Source: Hyunsoonleella jejuensis
GTDB lineage: Bacteria; Bacteroidota; Bacteroidia; Flavobacteriales; Flavobacteriaceae
Direction: 5' to 3'
DNA length: 64,000 nucleotides
Assembly (NCBI RefSeq): GCF_900111025.1
Contig: NZ_FOFN01000001.1
Location: 558,001-622,000 of the forward strand
A program made the position numbers and the translations under genes. This document shows positions 53,550 through 61,754 of the stretch, in pieces. How positions within the stretch are numbered: position 1 is the stretch's first letter; each line of letters begins with the position of its first letter. The notes beneath the pieces were generated by a model, which made no database searches, was not told the DNA's origin, and saw only the letters and a program-made list of their open reading frames with translations.

Positions 53550-54650
53550 TTATTCTACAATTAGAGTAGCATCTAATTCTTTGGCTTCACCAGGTTCAAG
53601 CGTAACATCAATTTCTTGGGTTACGTAACCTGTGGCACTAAATGTAACTTTATAGTCTCCTGGAACAATATTTTCAATACTATATTCACCAGTTGCATCG
53701 GTATTTACACTAGTACTATTTGTATCATTAATTGCAACCGTTGCAATAACATCGGTAGCTAACCCAGAAACGCTTCCTACTAAAGAGGCTGGTTTTAAAC
53801 TCAGCGCAATAGTTTCATCAATAATTGTAACTTCACCTTTAGTTACAGTAACTCCTTCAACTACAGTATCTGCATAATCAGAATCATCATCAGTTGGCAT
53901 AATTACCACATCATAAGTTCCTGGAGGGACTCCCCACAATGCAAATTTACCTGTATCGTCGGTGTACGCCGAAATTACAAAGTCATCATCTGTTTCTGGA
54001 GTGCCCATGTCGTCTACTAATACTGAAGCCATAACAGGAACATCAGACGGACTAACCGTGCCTTCTATAATGCCAGAATTAACTTCTGCACTTACATACA
54101 AAACAGGTTTTAAAATAATATTTCCAGAATTTCCTGCAATTACAATGGATTTTTCAACATCAAAATCTAAAACAAAATCATAAACAAACCCTTCTTGAAT
54201 TTCGGTGTTTACTTTTAATTTTAATCCAGATTGTTGTCCGCTAGGTGTTTTTAAATCAAACGTTTCATCTTCATCGTTTTCATCTTTAATTACAATAGTA
54301 TTGCCATCTCCTAAAACCAATCGCATTTGGGTTAGTTTCCCTTCAGGAATTGGGAATCTATCTACTAGAACTTTACTAATACCTCCAGTAAAATCTAATA
54401 AATCCACAATACCGCTTTCGGCTTCTAAAGACATCCAACCGTTATCATCATCGCTGTTATCGTCCATCTTAATCATAACGTCAACTACTTCAACATTAAC
54501 TGCTTCAAAATCCCCAGGAGCATCAACGAGCCTTATGGAAATAGTTGGTGCTTCAGCATTGGTTTTTGTTGTATCGGAATCATCACACGACACCAGAAAC
54601 ATTAAAAAAACGAATGAAAATACTAACTTTAAATACTTTGACAATTTCAT
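53550..54650 (-). CDS. DUF4382 lipoprotein with carboxypeptidase-regulatory-like repeats
   Basis: The 366-aa protein has a lipobox (FLMFLVSCDDSD, Cys near residue 22), a DUF4382 domain with ISIRLVDAPGDFEAVNVEVVDVMIKMDD, and two carboxypeptidase-regulatory-like domains of beta-sandwich type (VLVDDMGTPETDDDFVISAYTDDTGKFALWGVPPGTYDVVI and SVSGLATDVIATVAINDTNSTSVNTDATGEYSIENIVPGDYKVTFSATGYV). Found in Bacteroidota surfaces, the binding partner is unknown. Confidence 0.88.
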   Translation of the reverse strand: MKLSKYLKLVFSFVFLMFLVSCDDSDTTKTNAEAPTISIRLVDAPGDFEAVNVEVVDVMIKMDDNSDDDNGWMSLEAESGIVDLLDFTGGISKVLVDRFPIPEGKLTQMRLVLGDGNTIVIKDENDEDETFDLKTPSGQQSGLKLKVNTEIQEGFVYDFVLDFDVEKSIVIAGNSGNIILKPVLYVSAEVNSGIIEGTVSPSDVPVMASVLVDDMGTPETDDDFVISAYTDDTGKFALWGVPPGTYDVVIMPTDDDSDYADTVVEGVTVTKGEVTIIDETIALSLKPASLVGSVSGLATDVIATVAINDTNSTSVNTDATGEYSIENIVPGDYKVTFSATGYVTQEIDVTLEPGEAKELDATLIVE

Positions 54651-54807
54651 AAATCTATTTTTTTCTTTAAAATTTACGACAAAATTAAAGTCTTAGACGT
54701 TTAAATGTTGTTCAAAACCGAAAAAACAGTAATGCAATCGATTAAAAATTCGATAAACGGTAAAAGTAAATGTCTTTTGAGTATTTTAGGGTCAATAAAT
54801 TATAAAA

Positions 54808-55566
54808 ATGAAGAGAACAGCATTTATAACAGGAGCCACAAGTGGTATTGGTGAAGCCACAGCCTATGAGTTTGCAAAACAAGGCATAAGACTTGTACTA
54901 TGCGGAAGGCGCTTACATAGACTTAATACTATTAGAGAAGCTTTAGGCAGGTTAACCGATGTCCACATTTTAAGTTTTGATGTAAGAGATAAACAAGCAA
55001 CTTTAGATGCCATTTCTTCTTTGCCCGAAGCATTTAGTAAGATTGATATATTAATCAATAATGCTGGGAATGCACACGGTTTAGATCCTATTCAAGATGG
55101 TAGTTTAGACGACTGGGATGCCATGATGGATATTAACGTAAAAGGCTTATTGTACGTAAGTAAAGCCATTATTCCACAAATGACGTCGCGTAAATCTGGA
55201 CACATCATTAATATTGGGTCTTCTGCGGGAAAAGAGGTATATCCTAAGGGTAATGTGTATTGTGGTAGTAAGCACGCCGTTTTAGCTATTACGGAGGGGA
55301 TGCGCGTAGATTTAAACCCATTTGGTATAAAAGTAGGCGCTATAAATCCTGGTTTGGTGGAAACCGAATTTTCTAAAGTACGTTTTAAAGGCGGTAAGGA
55401 AGCCGATGCTGTATATACCGGTTTTAAAGCGTTGCAAGCAAAGGATGTTGCCGAAGTGATTTATTTTGCAGTGTCTAGACCTGCTCATGTTAATATTGCC
55501 GATGTTTTGATGTTCTGCACAGCTCAGGCTAATAGTGTTACGGTTAAAAAGAGCCTTGACGATTAA
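54808..55566 (+). CDS. Short-chain dehydrogenase (YdfG-like)
   Basis: The 252-aa protein has the SDR motifs: TGATSGIGEATA (cofactor loop), ILINNAGNAHGLD (NNAG), INIGSSAGKEV and Tyr151-x-x-x-Lys155 in YCGSKHAV. It resembles serine/3-hydroxy acid dehydrogenase YdfG, but substrate specificity cannot be set by sight. It precedes an AlbA_2-type gene by 26 bp. Confidence 0.92.
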   Translation: MKRTAFITGATSGIGEATAYEFAKQGIRLVLCGRRLHRLNTIREALGRLTDVHILSFDVRDKQATLDAISSLPEAFSKIDILINNAGNAHGLDPIQDGSLDDWDAMMDINVKGLLYVSKAIIPQMTSRKSGHIINIGSSAGKEVYPKGNVYCGSKHAVLAITEGMRVDLNPFGIKVGAINPGLVETEFSKVRFKGGKEADAVYTGFKALQAKDVAEVIYFAVSRPAHVNIADVLMFCTAQANSVTVKKSLDD

Positions 55567-55592
55567 GTGATTCTGTCTATCAGAAAGTATCT

Positions 55593-56726
55593 ATGATTAA
55601 TAAACGCTTACTTATTAAACATCTTCTAGCTCATAATGATGAGAACAGTTTTTATGACAAAAAGCGAAAAATTGATATAAGTTTTAAAGAAGGAAAAGCT
55701 AAGTTTTTAAAACATATTTGTGCGCTTTCCAATAGCAATCCCAAAAACAATTCCTACATGGTTATTGGTGTTGAGGATGAGGACAACAAGATTATTGGTG
55801 TAGATTTTTTTGATGATAGTAAAATTCAAAATTTAATTAATGCCTATTTAAACAATCCGCCTATTGTTCAATATGAAAACATACCGTTTCCGCATTTACC
55901 AGACGATAAGGTTGTGGGTTTGGTAACCATAAGACCTATTGGGAAACTTACCGCGCTACGAAAGAATATCTGGAAATACTATGGTGGTTCTGTGTTTTTT
56001 AGAGATGGTAGTATGAGTATGCCCAAGGTGTTTAAAAGCGATATTAAAGACGTAAACTCTAAGATTGTTGAGGCCATAGAACGAAACGCTCAAAACAATA
56101 TTGAGCATACTTTGGATGGCGTAATAGACTTTATGAATACGCGTAAAGACTTTAATGCACAGTATAAAGTGTTTAAGGAATATTTTGTGGTGTGTTGGGC
56201 AGGACAAAAGAAAATCGTAAAAAACGAAGTGTTTTATTCTAGAGTAGATATTGAACTAATAAATGAGCAGGTGCGATTATTTTTTTCAGCTTTAGATGAA
56301 GTGTCCATTATCATTACAGAGGATACTTTTGAGATTATTGAATATGTGAATCTTGGTTACCAAAAGAACTTTAAATATTACCCTTTAGAAGAAACCACTA
56401 TTAGCTTTCAGGATAATGCCCAATATAACATAGATACCAAATTATTGTTTGAGCCGCCACAGTTCAATAAAAAAACATTGTATCATATTTATAATACTAA
56501 TAATGCACTTTTAGACAAATTAAAAAAGGGACTCACCTTAACTGAAAACGAAATTTTAGATCTTAAGCAATTGCCTTCTACATATTTGCTTTGTTATTTA
56601 AATGATTTTCAAGATGCTTTAACCAAACTTCAAGAAGCAAAAGACTATTTAAAAGCTCAAGGTAATGGTATTTACCTCCTATATAAAGAAACCATGCGCA
56701 TTTTAAGAAAGGTAAAGTACAATTAA
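55593..56726 (+). CDS. AlbA_2/Schlafen-type DNA-binding domain protein
   Basis: The 377-aa protein starts with FKEGKAKFLKHICALSNSNPKNNSYMVIGVEDEDNKIIGVDFFDDSKIQNLINAYLNNPPIVQYENI, the AlbA_2 domain shared with Schlafen proteins. Residues about 120-377 are not recognised and look mixed alpha/beta (VFFRDGSMSMPKVFKSDIKDVN, then VRLFFSALDEVSIIITEDTFEIIEYVNLGY). It lies 26 bp after the SDR gene, so probably co-transcribed. AlbA_2 proteins include putative transcription or defence factors. Confidence 0.8.
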   Translation: MINKRLLIKHLLAHNDENSFYDKKRKIDISFKEGKAKFLKHICALSNSNPKNNSYMVIGVEDEDNKIIGVDFFDDSKIQNLINAYLNNPPIVQYENIPFPHLPDDKVVGLVTIRPIGKLTALRKNIWKYYGGSVFFRDGSMSMPKVFKSDIKDVNSKIVEAIERNAQNNIEHTLDGVIDFMNTRKDFNAQYKVFKEYFVVCWAGQKKIVKNEVFYSRVDIELINEQVRLFFSALDEVSIIITEDTFEIIEYVNLGYQKNFKYYPLEETTISFQDNAQYNIDTKLLFEPPQFNKKTLYHIYNTNNALLDKLKKGLTLTENEILDLKQLPSTYLLCYLNDFQDALTKLQEAKDYLKAQGNGIYLLYKETMRILRKVKYN

Positions 56727-56788
56727 CATTTGTTTATAAATTTAACTATAATTTAATGTTGAGGTATTTTTATTTTACGAAAAAATAG

Positions 56789-56796
56789 TATGTTTG
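56789..56796 (+). promoter_or_regulatory. -7 box TATGTTTG, copy A
   Basis: Fits TAnnTTTG exactly and is followed by the GCACC start seen after many such boxes. The upstream DNA differs between copies A and B, and no -33 TTTG at normal spacing is present in either. Confidence 0.5.
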
Positions 56797-56798
56797 CA

Positions 56799-56860
56799 CC
56801 GCTATTAATCATTTTAACTAAACCTTGTGCTCCAAATCGAAACAGAGTCAAGGTTTTTTT
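56799..56860 (+). ncRNA. Candidate 60-nt small RNA, copy A
   Basis: Between the box and a hairpin terminator (arms 56820-56827 AAACCTTG and 56849-56856 CAAGGTTT, with CTC/GAG inside) followed by Ts. There is no coding potential. The sequence is identical in copy B at 58553-58614, unlike the flanking parts. The start is estimated from the box. Confidence 0.5.
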
Positions 56861-57093
56861 ATGTCCTAGTTTTTACTGGCATCCTCATTTTGTTGTGATA
56901 TTAAGAGCCTTTTTATTTGTTATCTAACTAGACTACCACGGGCGATACAGCTTGATTTTGTATAAATTTTCAACTACCTTCGTTTAATTGCGGATATTAA
57001 GCCATACCAATGACACATATGCGTGAACACGTTGGGCTTCATTTCCAAGCAACCGTAATCCGAACTTAAAAAGAAAAACAAAAAAATTAAAAA

Positions 57094-58461
57094 TTGAAAC
57101 TAAAAACGATTGGCGATATTTTATTTTGGGCTTATTCTAATCTTGCAATGGCTCACGTTGCTTACAAAGATAAATCTGAAAAATATACATCCAAACATTT
57201 TGGAATAAGAAATAGATTATATAGAGGCTTGAATAATGGAGAAATGAACATAAAATCATTTTTCGATGATGAACGCCTGAAAATGATTTTGCCTCAATCT
57301 TGTAATTATTGCGGTTCAAAAGAACATTTAGCTACCGACCATTTAATTCCACGAAAAAAGGGAGGTTTAGATATTGGAGAAAATTTAGTTTGGGCTTGTA
57401 GGTCTTGTAATAGTTCGAAATCAGATAGAGATTTAATCGATTGGATGAATAAAAACGGAAAAGAACCTTCTATTCTAATCTATCGAAGGTATCTGAAAAT
57501 TTTAATTACTTATTGTCGAGAAAATCAAATCATTAATGAAAACATAGAAAATATTGGAAAGTTAAATTTACCTTTCAATTTAACTTTAATCTCTGACAAG
57601 ATAATTCCAATTAGTTCACTAAAACTTTGGGTAACAGAAATTGAAGATAAAACTTATAGAATTGCAAATTGGAATGTTGAAAGACCAAAAATCGGAACAA
57701 AGAAAACTAAATTAGTTATTGAACAAATTAATAAAATAAATGCAGATATATTTATATTAACAGAGACAAGCAATGCTATAAATTTAAAACCATTTTATAA
57801 AGCTGTTAAATCAATTCCTTTTGACAGAAACCCAAATGAACAATGGGTTACAATTTGGTCAAAATGGGAAATTAAAAAAGAAATTGAAACATTTGACAAT
57901 AAACGAACAACCTGCGCATTAATAAAAGCACCTATTGGAGATTTAATAATTTACGGAACTATTATTCCTTATCATATGGCTGGAGTAAGTGGAAAGCGCT
58001 ATGAATTTTCGGGCTATAAAGCATGGGAACTACACGAAGAAGATATTATAAGACAAAGTAACGACTGGAAAAAGATTCAATCCGAAAATAATAATATTCC
58101 TTTCTTCGTAATTGGAGATTTTAACCAAACAAGAGATAATTTACCAAAAGGTTATGGAACAATAAGCGGAAGAGATTTATTAACAAAAAAACTTAAAGAA
58201 ACTGAATTAACCTGTTTAACTGGAATAGATTTTTCAAAAACAAAACAATTGAGCATTGACATTAAAAAAGGAAAAGTAAGGAGAAATATTGATCATATTT
58301 GTGTAAGTACTAATTGGTTAAACTCATTAGAAAATTACGAAATCGGAGCTTGGGATAATTTTGACAAAAATGGAAATTATATGTCTGACCATAATGGAGT
58401 TTATTTAGAATTTAAGAAAGAAAAAAAAGAAAGACTAACAAAGAACTTAGTTAAAAAATAA
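57094..58461 (+). CDS. HNH endonuclease - EEP nuclease fusion protein
   Basis: The 455-aa product has two nuclease domains. The HNH part has Cys70-x-x-Cys73, His83 in TDHLIP, Asn97 and Cys102-x-x-Cys105, the full zinc-HNH set. Residues about 188-450 form an endonuclease/exonuclease/phosphatase domain: Asn194 in NWNVE, Glu224 in ILTET, Asp342/Asn344 in IGDFNQ, Asp400-His401 in NIDHI and Asp432-His433 in SDHNG. All catalytic residues look intact in both. Such a double nuclease would fit DNA restriction or defence, but no partner is seen. The TTG start at 57094 is accepted because the following residues read as a helix; an internal ATG is at Met19. The AT-rich gene sits between two direct repeats. 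Confidence 0.85.
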   Translation: MKLKTIGDILFWAYSNLAMAHVAYKDKSEKYTSKHFGIRNRLYRGLNNGEMNIKSFFDDERLKMILPQSCNYCGSKEHLATDHLIPRKKGGLDIGENLVWACRSCNSSKSDRDLIDWMNKNGKEPSILIYRRYLKILITYCRENQIINENIENIGKLNLPFNLTLISDKIIPISSLKLWVTEIEDKTYRIANWNVERPKIGTKKTKLVIEQINKINADIFILTETSNAINLKPFYKAVKSIPFDRNPNEQWVTIWSKWEIKKEIETFDNKRTTCALIKAPIGDLIIYGTIIPYHMAGVSGKRYEFSGYKAWELHEEDIIRQSNDWKKIQSENNNIPFFVIGDFNQTRDNLPKGYGTISGRDLLTKKLKETELTCLTGIDFSKTKQLSIDIKKGKVRRNIDHICVSTNWLNSLENYEIGAWDNFDKNGNYMSDHNGVYLEFKKEKKERLTKNLVKK

Positions 58462-58542
58462 GCAATTTTAGGCTAATGTTGCAACGAAGTTCTCATTATA
58501 AGGTTTTCTTGATTTGGCAATAGTAAAGGCCTGTTTTAATAG

Positions 58543-58550
58543 TATGTTTG
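58543..58550 (+). promoter_or_regulatory. -7 box TATGTTTG, copy B
   Basis: Same box as in copy A, in different upstream DNA. Confidence 0.5.
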
Positions 58551-58552
58551 CA

Positions 58553-58614
58553 CCGCTATTAATCATTTTAACTAAACCTTGTGCTCCAAATCGAAACAGA
58601 GTCAAGGTTTTTTT
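58553..58614 (+). ncRNA. Candidate 60-nt small RNA, copy B
   Basis: Identical to copy A through the terminator (arms AAACCTTG at 58574-58581 and CAAGGTTT at 58603-58610, then Ts). Confidence 0.5.
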
Positions 58615-58851
58615 ATGTCCTAGGTTTTACTGATATCCTCATTTTGTTGTGATATTAAGAGCTTTTTTTTGTTATCTAACTAGACCACAACGGACGACAC
58701 AGCTTGATTTTGTATAAATTTTCGACTACCTTCGTTTAACGGCACATATGCGTGAATACATTGTGTCTCATTAACGAAATTAATCCCAGAAAATCGAGAT
58801 AAATTTTTCACCTTTTTTTTTAATTTGGAAAGCTAAAATAAAACCATAATA

Positions 58852-60318
58852 ATGAAAAGAATATTATTGTTATCATTCATCACCTTATTTTTCTTTGGGT
58901 GTAAGGATAATCAAAACAAACAGCAAAGTTCGGTTGAAATAACTGAACCCAAAGGAGTTGAAAATATTGCTTATAAGTGGGGGCAAATGGCGTTGACCGC
59001 AACAGCTAACGATACAGAAAAGTTTAAACCAAGACCAACAATAACCTCTAGATATTTAGGCTTAATTTTTGTTTCAATTTTTGACGCTTGGTCGCGATAT
59101 GACAAAAAAGCAATTCCTGTTTATTTAAATAATGTAGAAAGGACACCAGAAAAAGAGCATTCCTTAAGAAATAAGGAAATAGCCATAAGCTATGCAGCAT
59201 TTCGAACAATGAATGAATATTACTATTCTGATAAAAAACTATTTGAAGATTTTATGATACAATTGGGTTTAGACCCGCGCAATGATAGTCTTGACCCAAA
59301 CACACCAGAAGGAATTGGGAATTTAGCTGCTAAAGCAGTTATTGAAGCTAGAAAGGGAGACGGAGCAAATCAATATGGAGAAGAAGAAGGATCAAATGGC
59401 GAACCCTACTTTAATTACGTTGGCTACGAACCAATAAATTCAGCTGATAAAAACGTTGATGCAAATCGTTGGCAGCCAAAATATTTTTCGGATGGAAAAG
59501 GAGGAACATTTGCCCCAGGTTGTTTGACACCATTTTGGGACAAAGTAAAACCTATTGCCTTAAAATCAGGCGACCAATTTAGGCCTGGTCCTCCACCAAT
59601 GATTGGTTCTGAACAATTGGAGAAAGAAGTACAAGAAGTAATTGAAATGCAAGCCAATTTAACTGATTACCAAAAAGCTTTAGTTGAATTTATGCGTGAC
59701 GGTCCACAATCCGTGCAACAAGCAGGACATTGGTTGAAATTTGCACAAGATGTTTCAAGAAGAGATAATCATACCCTAGACCAAGATGTAAAAATGTACT
59801 TCTATAACCAAGTAGTGGCAATGGATGCTTTTATTGCGTCTTGGGATTCCAAGATGTTTTATGATTATGCTAGACCATATGCATTAGTTCACAAATACTA
59901 CGAGAACCAAAAAATAAAAGCTTGGGGAGGAGAAGGAAAAGGAATGATAGAAATGGACGGAAAACAATGGCGTCCTTATTCGCCAGAAACATTTTTGTGC
60001 CCCCCATTTCCAAGTTATGTTTCAGGGCATAGTACAATTAGTGGAGGATGTGCAGAAGCATTGAAAATGTGGACTGGAAGTGATGAATTTGGTTCTAGTG
60101 CCGAATTAGTTGCTGGTGCAATGACAGAACCAGATAATTTGGGAGAAAAAATAACCTTGGAATTTCCAACTTTTACAGAAACAGCAGAAATGGCTGGCAT
60201 CTCAAGAGTATTAGGTGGCTACCATATACAAGCTGACAATGTAGCTGGACTCGAATTAGGTCGGAACGTGGCAAAAGAGGTTTGGAAATTCTATAAAAAA
60301 CATATAGGAGAAAAATAG
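58852..60318 (+). CDS. Vanadium-dependent haloperoxidase / PAP2-type lipoprotein
   Basis: The 488-aa protein has a lipobox (TLFFFGCKDN, Cys near residue 17) and the vanadate/phosphate pocket of this superfamily in order: Lys334 and Arg341-Pro342 (SKMFYDYARP), Pro387-Ser388 ... Ser391-Gly392-His393 (PPFPSYVSGHST), and Arg452 ... His458 (ISRVLGGYH). These are the vanadium haloperoxidase signatures; a phosphatase of the same fold is the alternative. It is likely periplasmic or outer-membrane anchored. The 5' region carries repeat copy B, the 3' region a short hairpin at 60369. Confidence 0.88.
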   Translation: MKRILLLSFITLFFFGCKDNQNKQQSSVEITEPKGVENIAYKWGQMALTATANDTEKFKPRPTITSRYLGLIFVSIFDAWSRYDKKAIPVYLNNVERTPEKEHSLRNKEIAISYAAFRTMNEYYYSDKKLFEDFMIQLGLDPRNDSLDPNTPEGIGNLAAKAVIEARKGDGANQYGEEEGSNGEPYFNYVGYEPINSADKNVDANRWQPKYFSDGKGGTFAPGCLTPFWDKVKPIALKSGDQFRPGPPPMIGSEQLEKEVQEVIEMQANLTDYQKALVEFMRDGPQSVQQAGHWLKFAQDVSRRDNHTLDQDVKMYFYNQVVAMDAFIASWDSKMFYDYARPYALVHKYYENQKIKAWGGEGKGMIEMDGKQWRPYSPETFLCPPFPSYVSGHSTISGGCAEALKMWTGSDEFGSSAELVAGAMTEPDNLGEKITLEFPTFTETAEMAGISRVLGGYHIQADNVAGLELGRNVAKEVWKFYKKHIGEK

Positions 60319-60368
60319 CTAGAAACAAACTTAAGATGCCCATAGGTAATTGCTGGTTCTCGGCTACT

Positions 60369-60393
60369 TTGGAAATTCGTGCGGTATTTCCAA
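60369..60393. repeat. Perfect 8-bp hairpin downstream of the haloperoxidase gene
   Basis: TTGGAAAT and ATTTCCAA separated by 9 nt form a stable stem 51 bp after the stop. No T run follows, so it is not a classical terminator. Confidence 0.5.
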
Positions 60394-60520
60394 CTTGGTG
60401 TATAGTGGAAAGTTAAGCGCAAAATTACGCAACTACTTATGACCTAGACGGTTAAACCAACCCTGAAAAAAAACTAAAAAATTAGTTTGAAAACCTAAAT
60501 GGTAAAGAGGCAATCCGCTT

Positions 60521-60556
60521 GCCCTGAGCTTGTCGAAGGGAGGGGTAACGCCCAAA
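60521..60556 (-). repeat. Partial flavobacterial intergenic repeat, copy 3
   Basis: On the minus strand the sequence starts TTTGGGCGTTACCCCTCC, matching the first block of the repeats at 14.7 and 25.6 kb, then CCCTTCGACAAGCTCAGGG, but the GTCGGGC and AATCCC blocks are absent. Confidence 0.6.
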
Positions 60557-60561
60557 TAATT

Positions 60562-61752
60562 TTAAATAAAATCTAACTGGCTAAACGATTTGTTCAGTAC
60601 TTTTTTATCGTCAACCTCAAGCCATTTATCCAACACTGTGGCATAAATAGTCCTAAAATCTATTTCGAATTTTAAGTCGCCATTATCATCTAAATTACTC
60701 AAGTTAGCCATGTCGTTGTAAAAGCCTTGCTTCTTGAGATTTTCACCAATTACGAATACATTGTTTGCGGTGCCATGGTCTGTACCCACGCTGGCATTTT
60801 GTTTTACGCGGCGCCCAAATTCAGAAAAAGTTAAGATTAAAGTATCCTTAAATGTGCCATTGTCTTTTAAATCTTTTACAAACGTTTCAATACCTTCGCT
60901 ATATTGCCCTAATAAGCGTTTTTGAGTATTTAGCTGATTTGCATGGGTATCAAAACCGTTTAAGGAGGTGTAAAACACTTTTGTGTCTAAGCCGGAGTTT
61001 ATAAACTGTGCCGTAGTTTTTAATTGTTTGCCAAATTTATTATTGGGATAGTCTTGAGAGGTCGACACGGTTTTACTGGTTTCGAAAATATACTTTGCCG
61101 AAGATTGTGCAGCAATCATAGACTTGTACAAATAGCCTAGGTTATGCTCGCTTAGATGCGCATCGTTTTGATGTCTATGAATATTTTTGAAATACGGGTC
61201 TTTGGATAAGTTCTGAAATGCTTTTGGGTCTTTTGTGGCTATAGCATTCACGTTTTCGCCTTTCATGGCCAACGATAAACTGTCGTCTACCTCAATCGCA
61301 GAATGGGGATGCTTACCGTAGTTATCTAAATATCTACCTAACCATCCACTCTGTGAGAATGTATCAGCATCTGATGCAGTTTGCCAAATATCCATAGACC
61401 TAAAATGCGACCGTACCGGATTTGGATAGCCCACATTATTTATAATAGACAAATAACCTTGATCGTAAAGCCGCTTTAACGGTGTTAAACTTGGATTTAA
61501 GCCAACCTCGTCGGTTAATTTTATTACATCAAATTTAGAAATGCTCAAACTTGGGCGCTCCTTATAATAAATATCGTTGTTAAAAGGGACTATGGTGTTT
61601 AACCCGTCATTACCCCCTGAAAGCTGAATAATTACCAAGCGTTTATATCCTAATGTACTGCTAGCTACTTGTTCGAACGCTCTCACAAAACTGGGTACAA
61701 AAAAGAGGCTACTTGCTAATGATGACTGTTTTAAAAATTTTCTCCTATCCAT
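60562..61752 (-). CDS. DUF1501 family protein
   Basis: The 396-aa protein (ATG 61752) begins MDRRKFLKQSSLASSLFFVPSF, a twin-arginine signal, and contains LVIIQLSGGNDGLNTIVPF, VRSHFRSMDIWQTASD, LNGFDTHANQLNTQKRLL and TFSEFGRRVKQNASVGTDHGTANNVFVIG, the metal-binding motifs of DUF1501 (sulfatase-like fold). It is exported by Tat. It is paired with a DUF1800 gene, as in most genomes; their exact activity is unknown. The frame is open to 61797 but would put the RR motif too far in. Confidence 0.93.
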   Translation of the reverse strand: MDRRKFLKQSSLASSLFFVPSFVRAFEQVASSTLGYKRLVIIQLSGGNDGLNTIVPFNNDIYYKERPSLSISKFDVIKLTDEVGLNPSLTPLKRLYDQGYLSIINNVGYPNPVRSHFRSMDIWQTASDADTFSQSGWLGRYLDNYGKHPHSAIEVDDSLSLAMKGENVNAIATKDPKAFQNLSKDPYFKNIHRHQNDAHLSEHNLGYLYKSMIAAQSSAKYIFETSKTVSTSQDYPNNKFGKQLKTTAQFINSGLDTKVFYTSLNGFDTHANQLNTQKRLLGQYSEGIETFVKDLKDNGTFKDTLILTFSEFGRRVKQNASVGTDHGTANNVFVIGENLKKQGFYNDMANLSNLDDNGDLKFEIDFRTIYATVLDKWLEVDDKKVLNKSFSQLDFI

Positions 61753-61754
61753 AA

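Larger units (their letters stand above)
56784..57043 (+). repeat. Direct repeat copy A flanking the HNH-EEP gene
   Basis: 260 bp with a near copy at 58538-58772. The first 86 bp (to about 56869) are identical, including the promoter-like box, the RNA and the terminator; later parts align with scattered changes and a gap of about 20 bp. The repeat occupies most of the 367-bp gap before the gene; the rest (56727-56783 and 57044-57093) shows nothing else. Confidence 0.9.
58538..58772 (+). repeat. Direct repeat copy B, upstream of the haloperoxidase gene
   Basis: The 235-bp counterpart of 56784-57043, starting AATAGTATG and ending near TGTCTCATT. It fills most of the 390-bp gap between the HNH-EEP gene and the haloperoxidase gene; the rest (58462-58537 and 58773-58851) shows nothing else. 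Confidence 0.9.

Noticed and set aside
56922-57037. An integron attC-like pair: ATCTAAC (RYYYAAC) at 56922 and GTTGGGC (GTTRRRY) at 57031, 116 bp apart, near repeat copy A.
   Set aside because: The core pair is only partly complementary, the copy at 58.7 kb has lost GTTGGGC, and no integron integrase is present in the window.
60319-60561. A possible small gene after the haloperoxidase gene.
   Set aside because: No frame longer than about 40 codons with a credible start; the region instead carries the hairpin at 60369 and the partial repeat at 60521.
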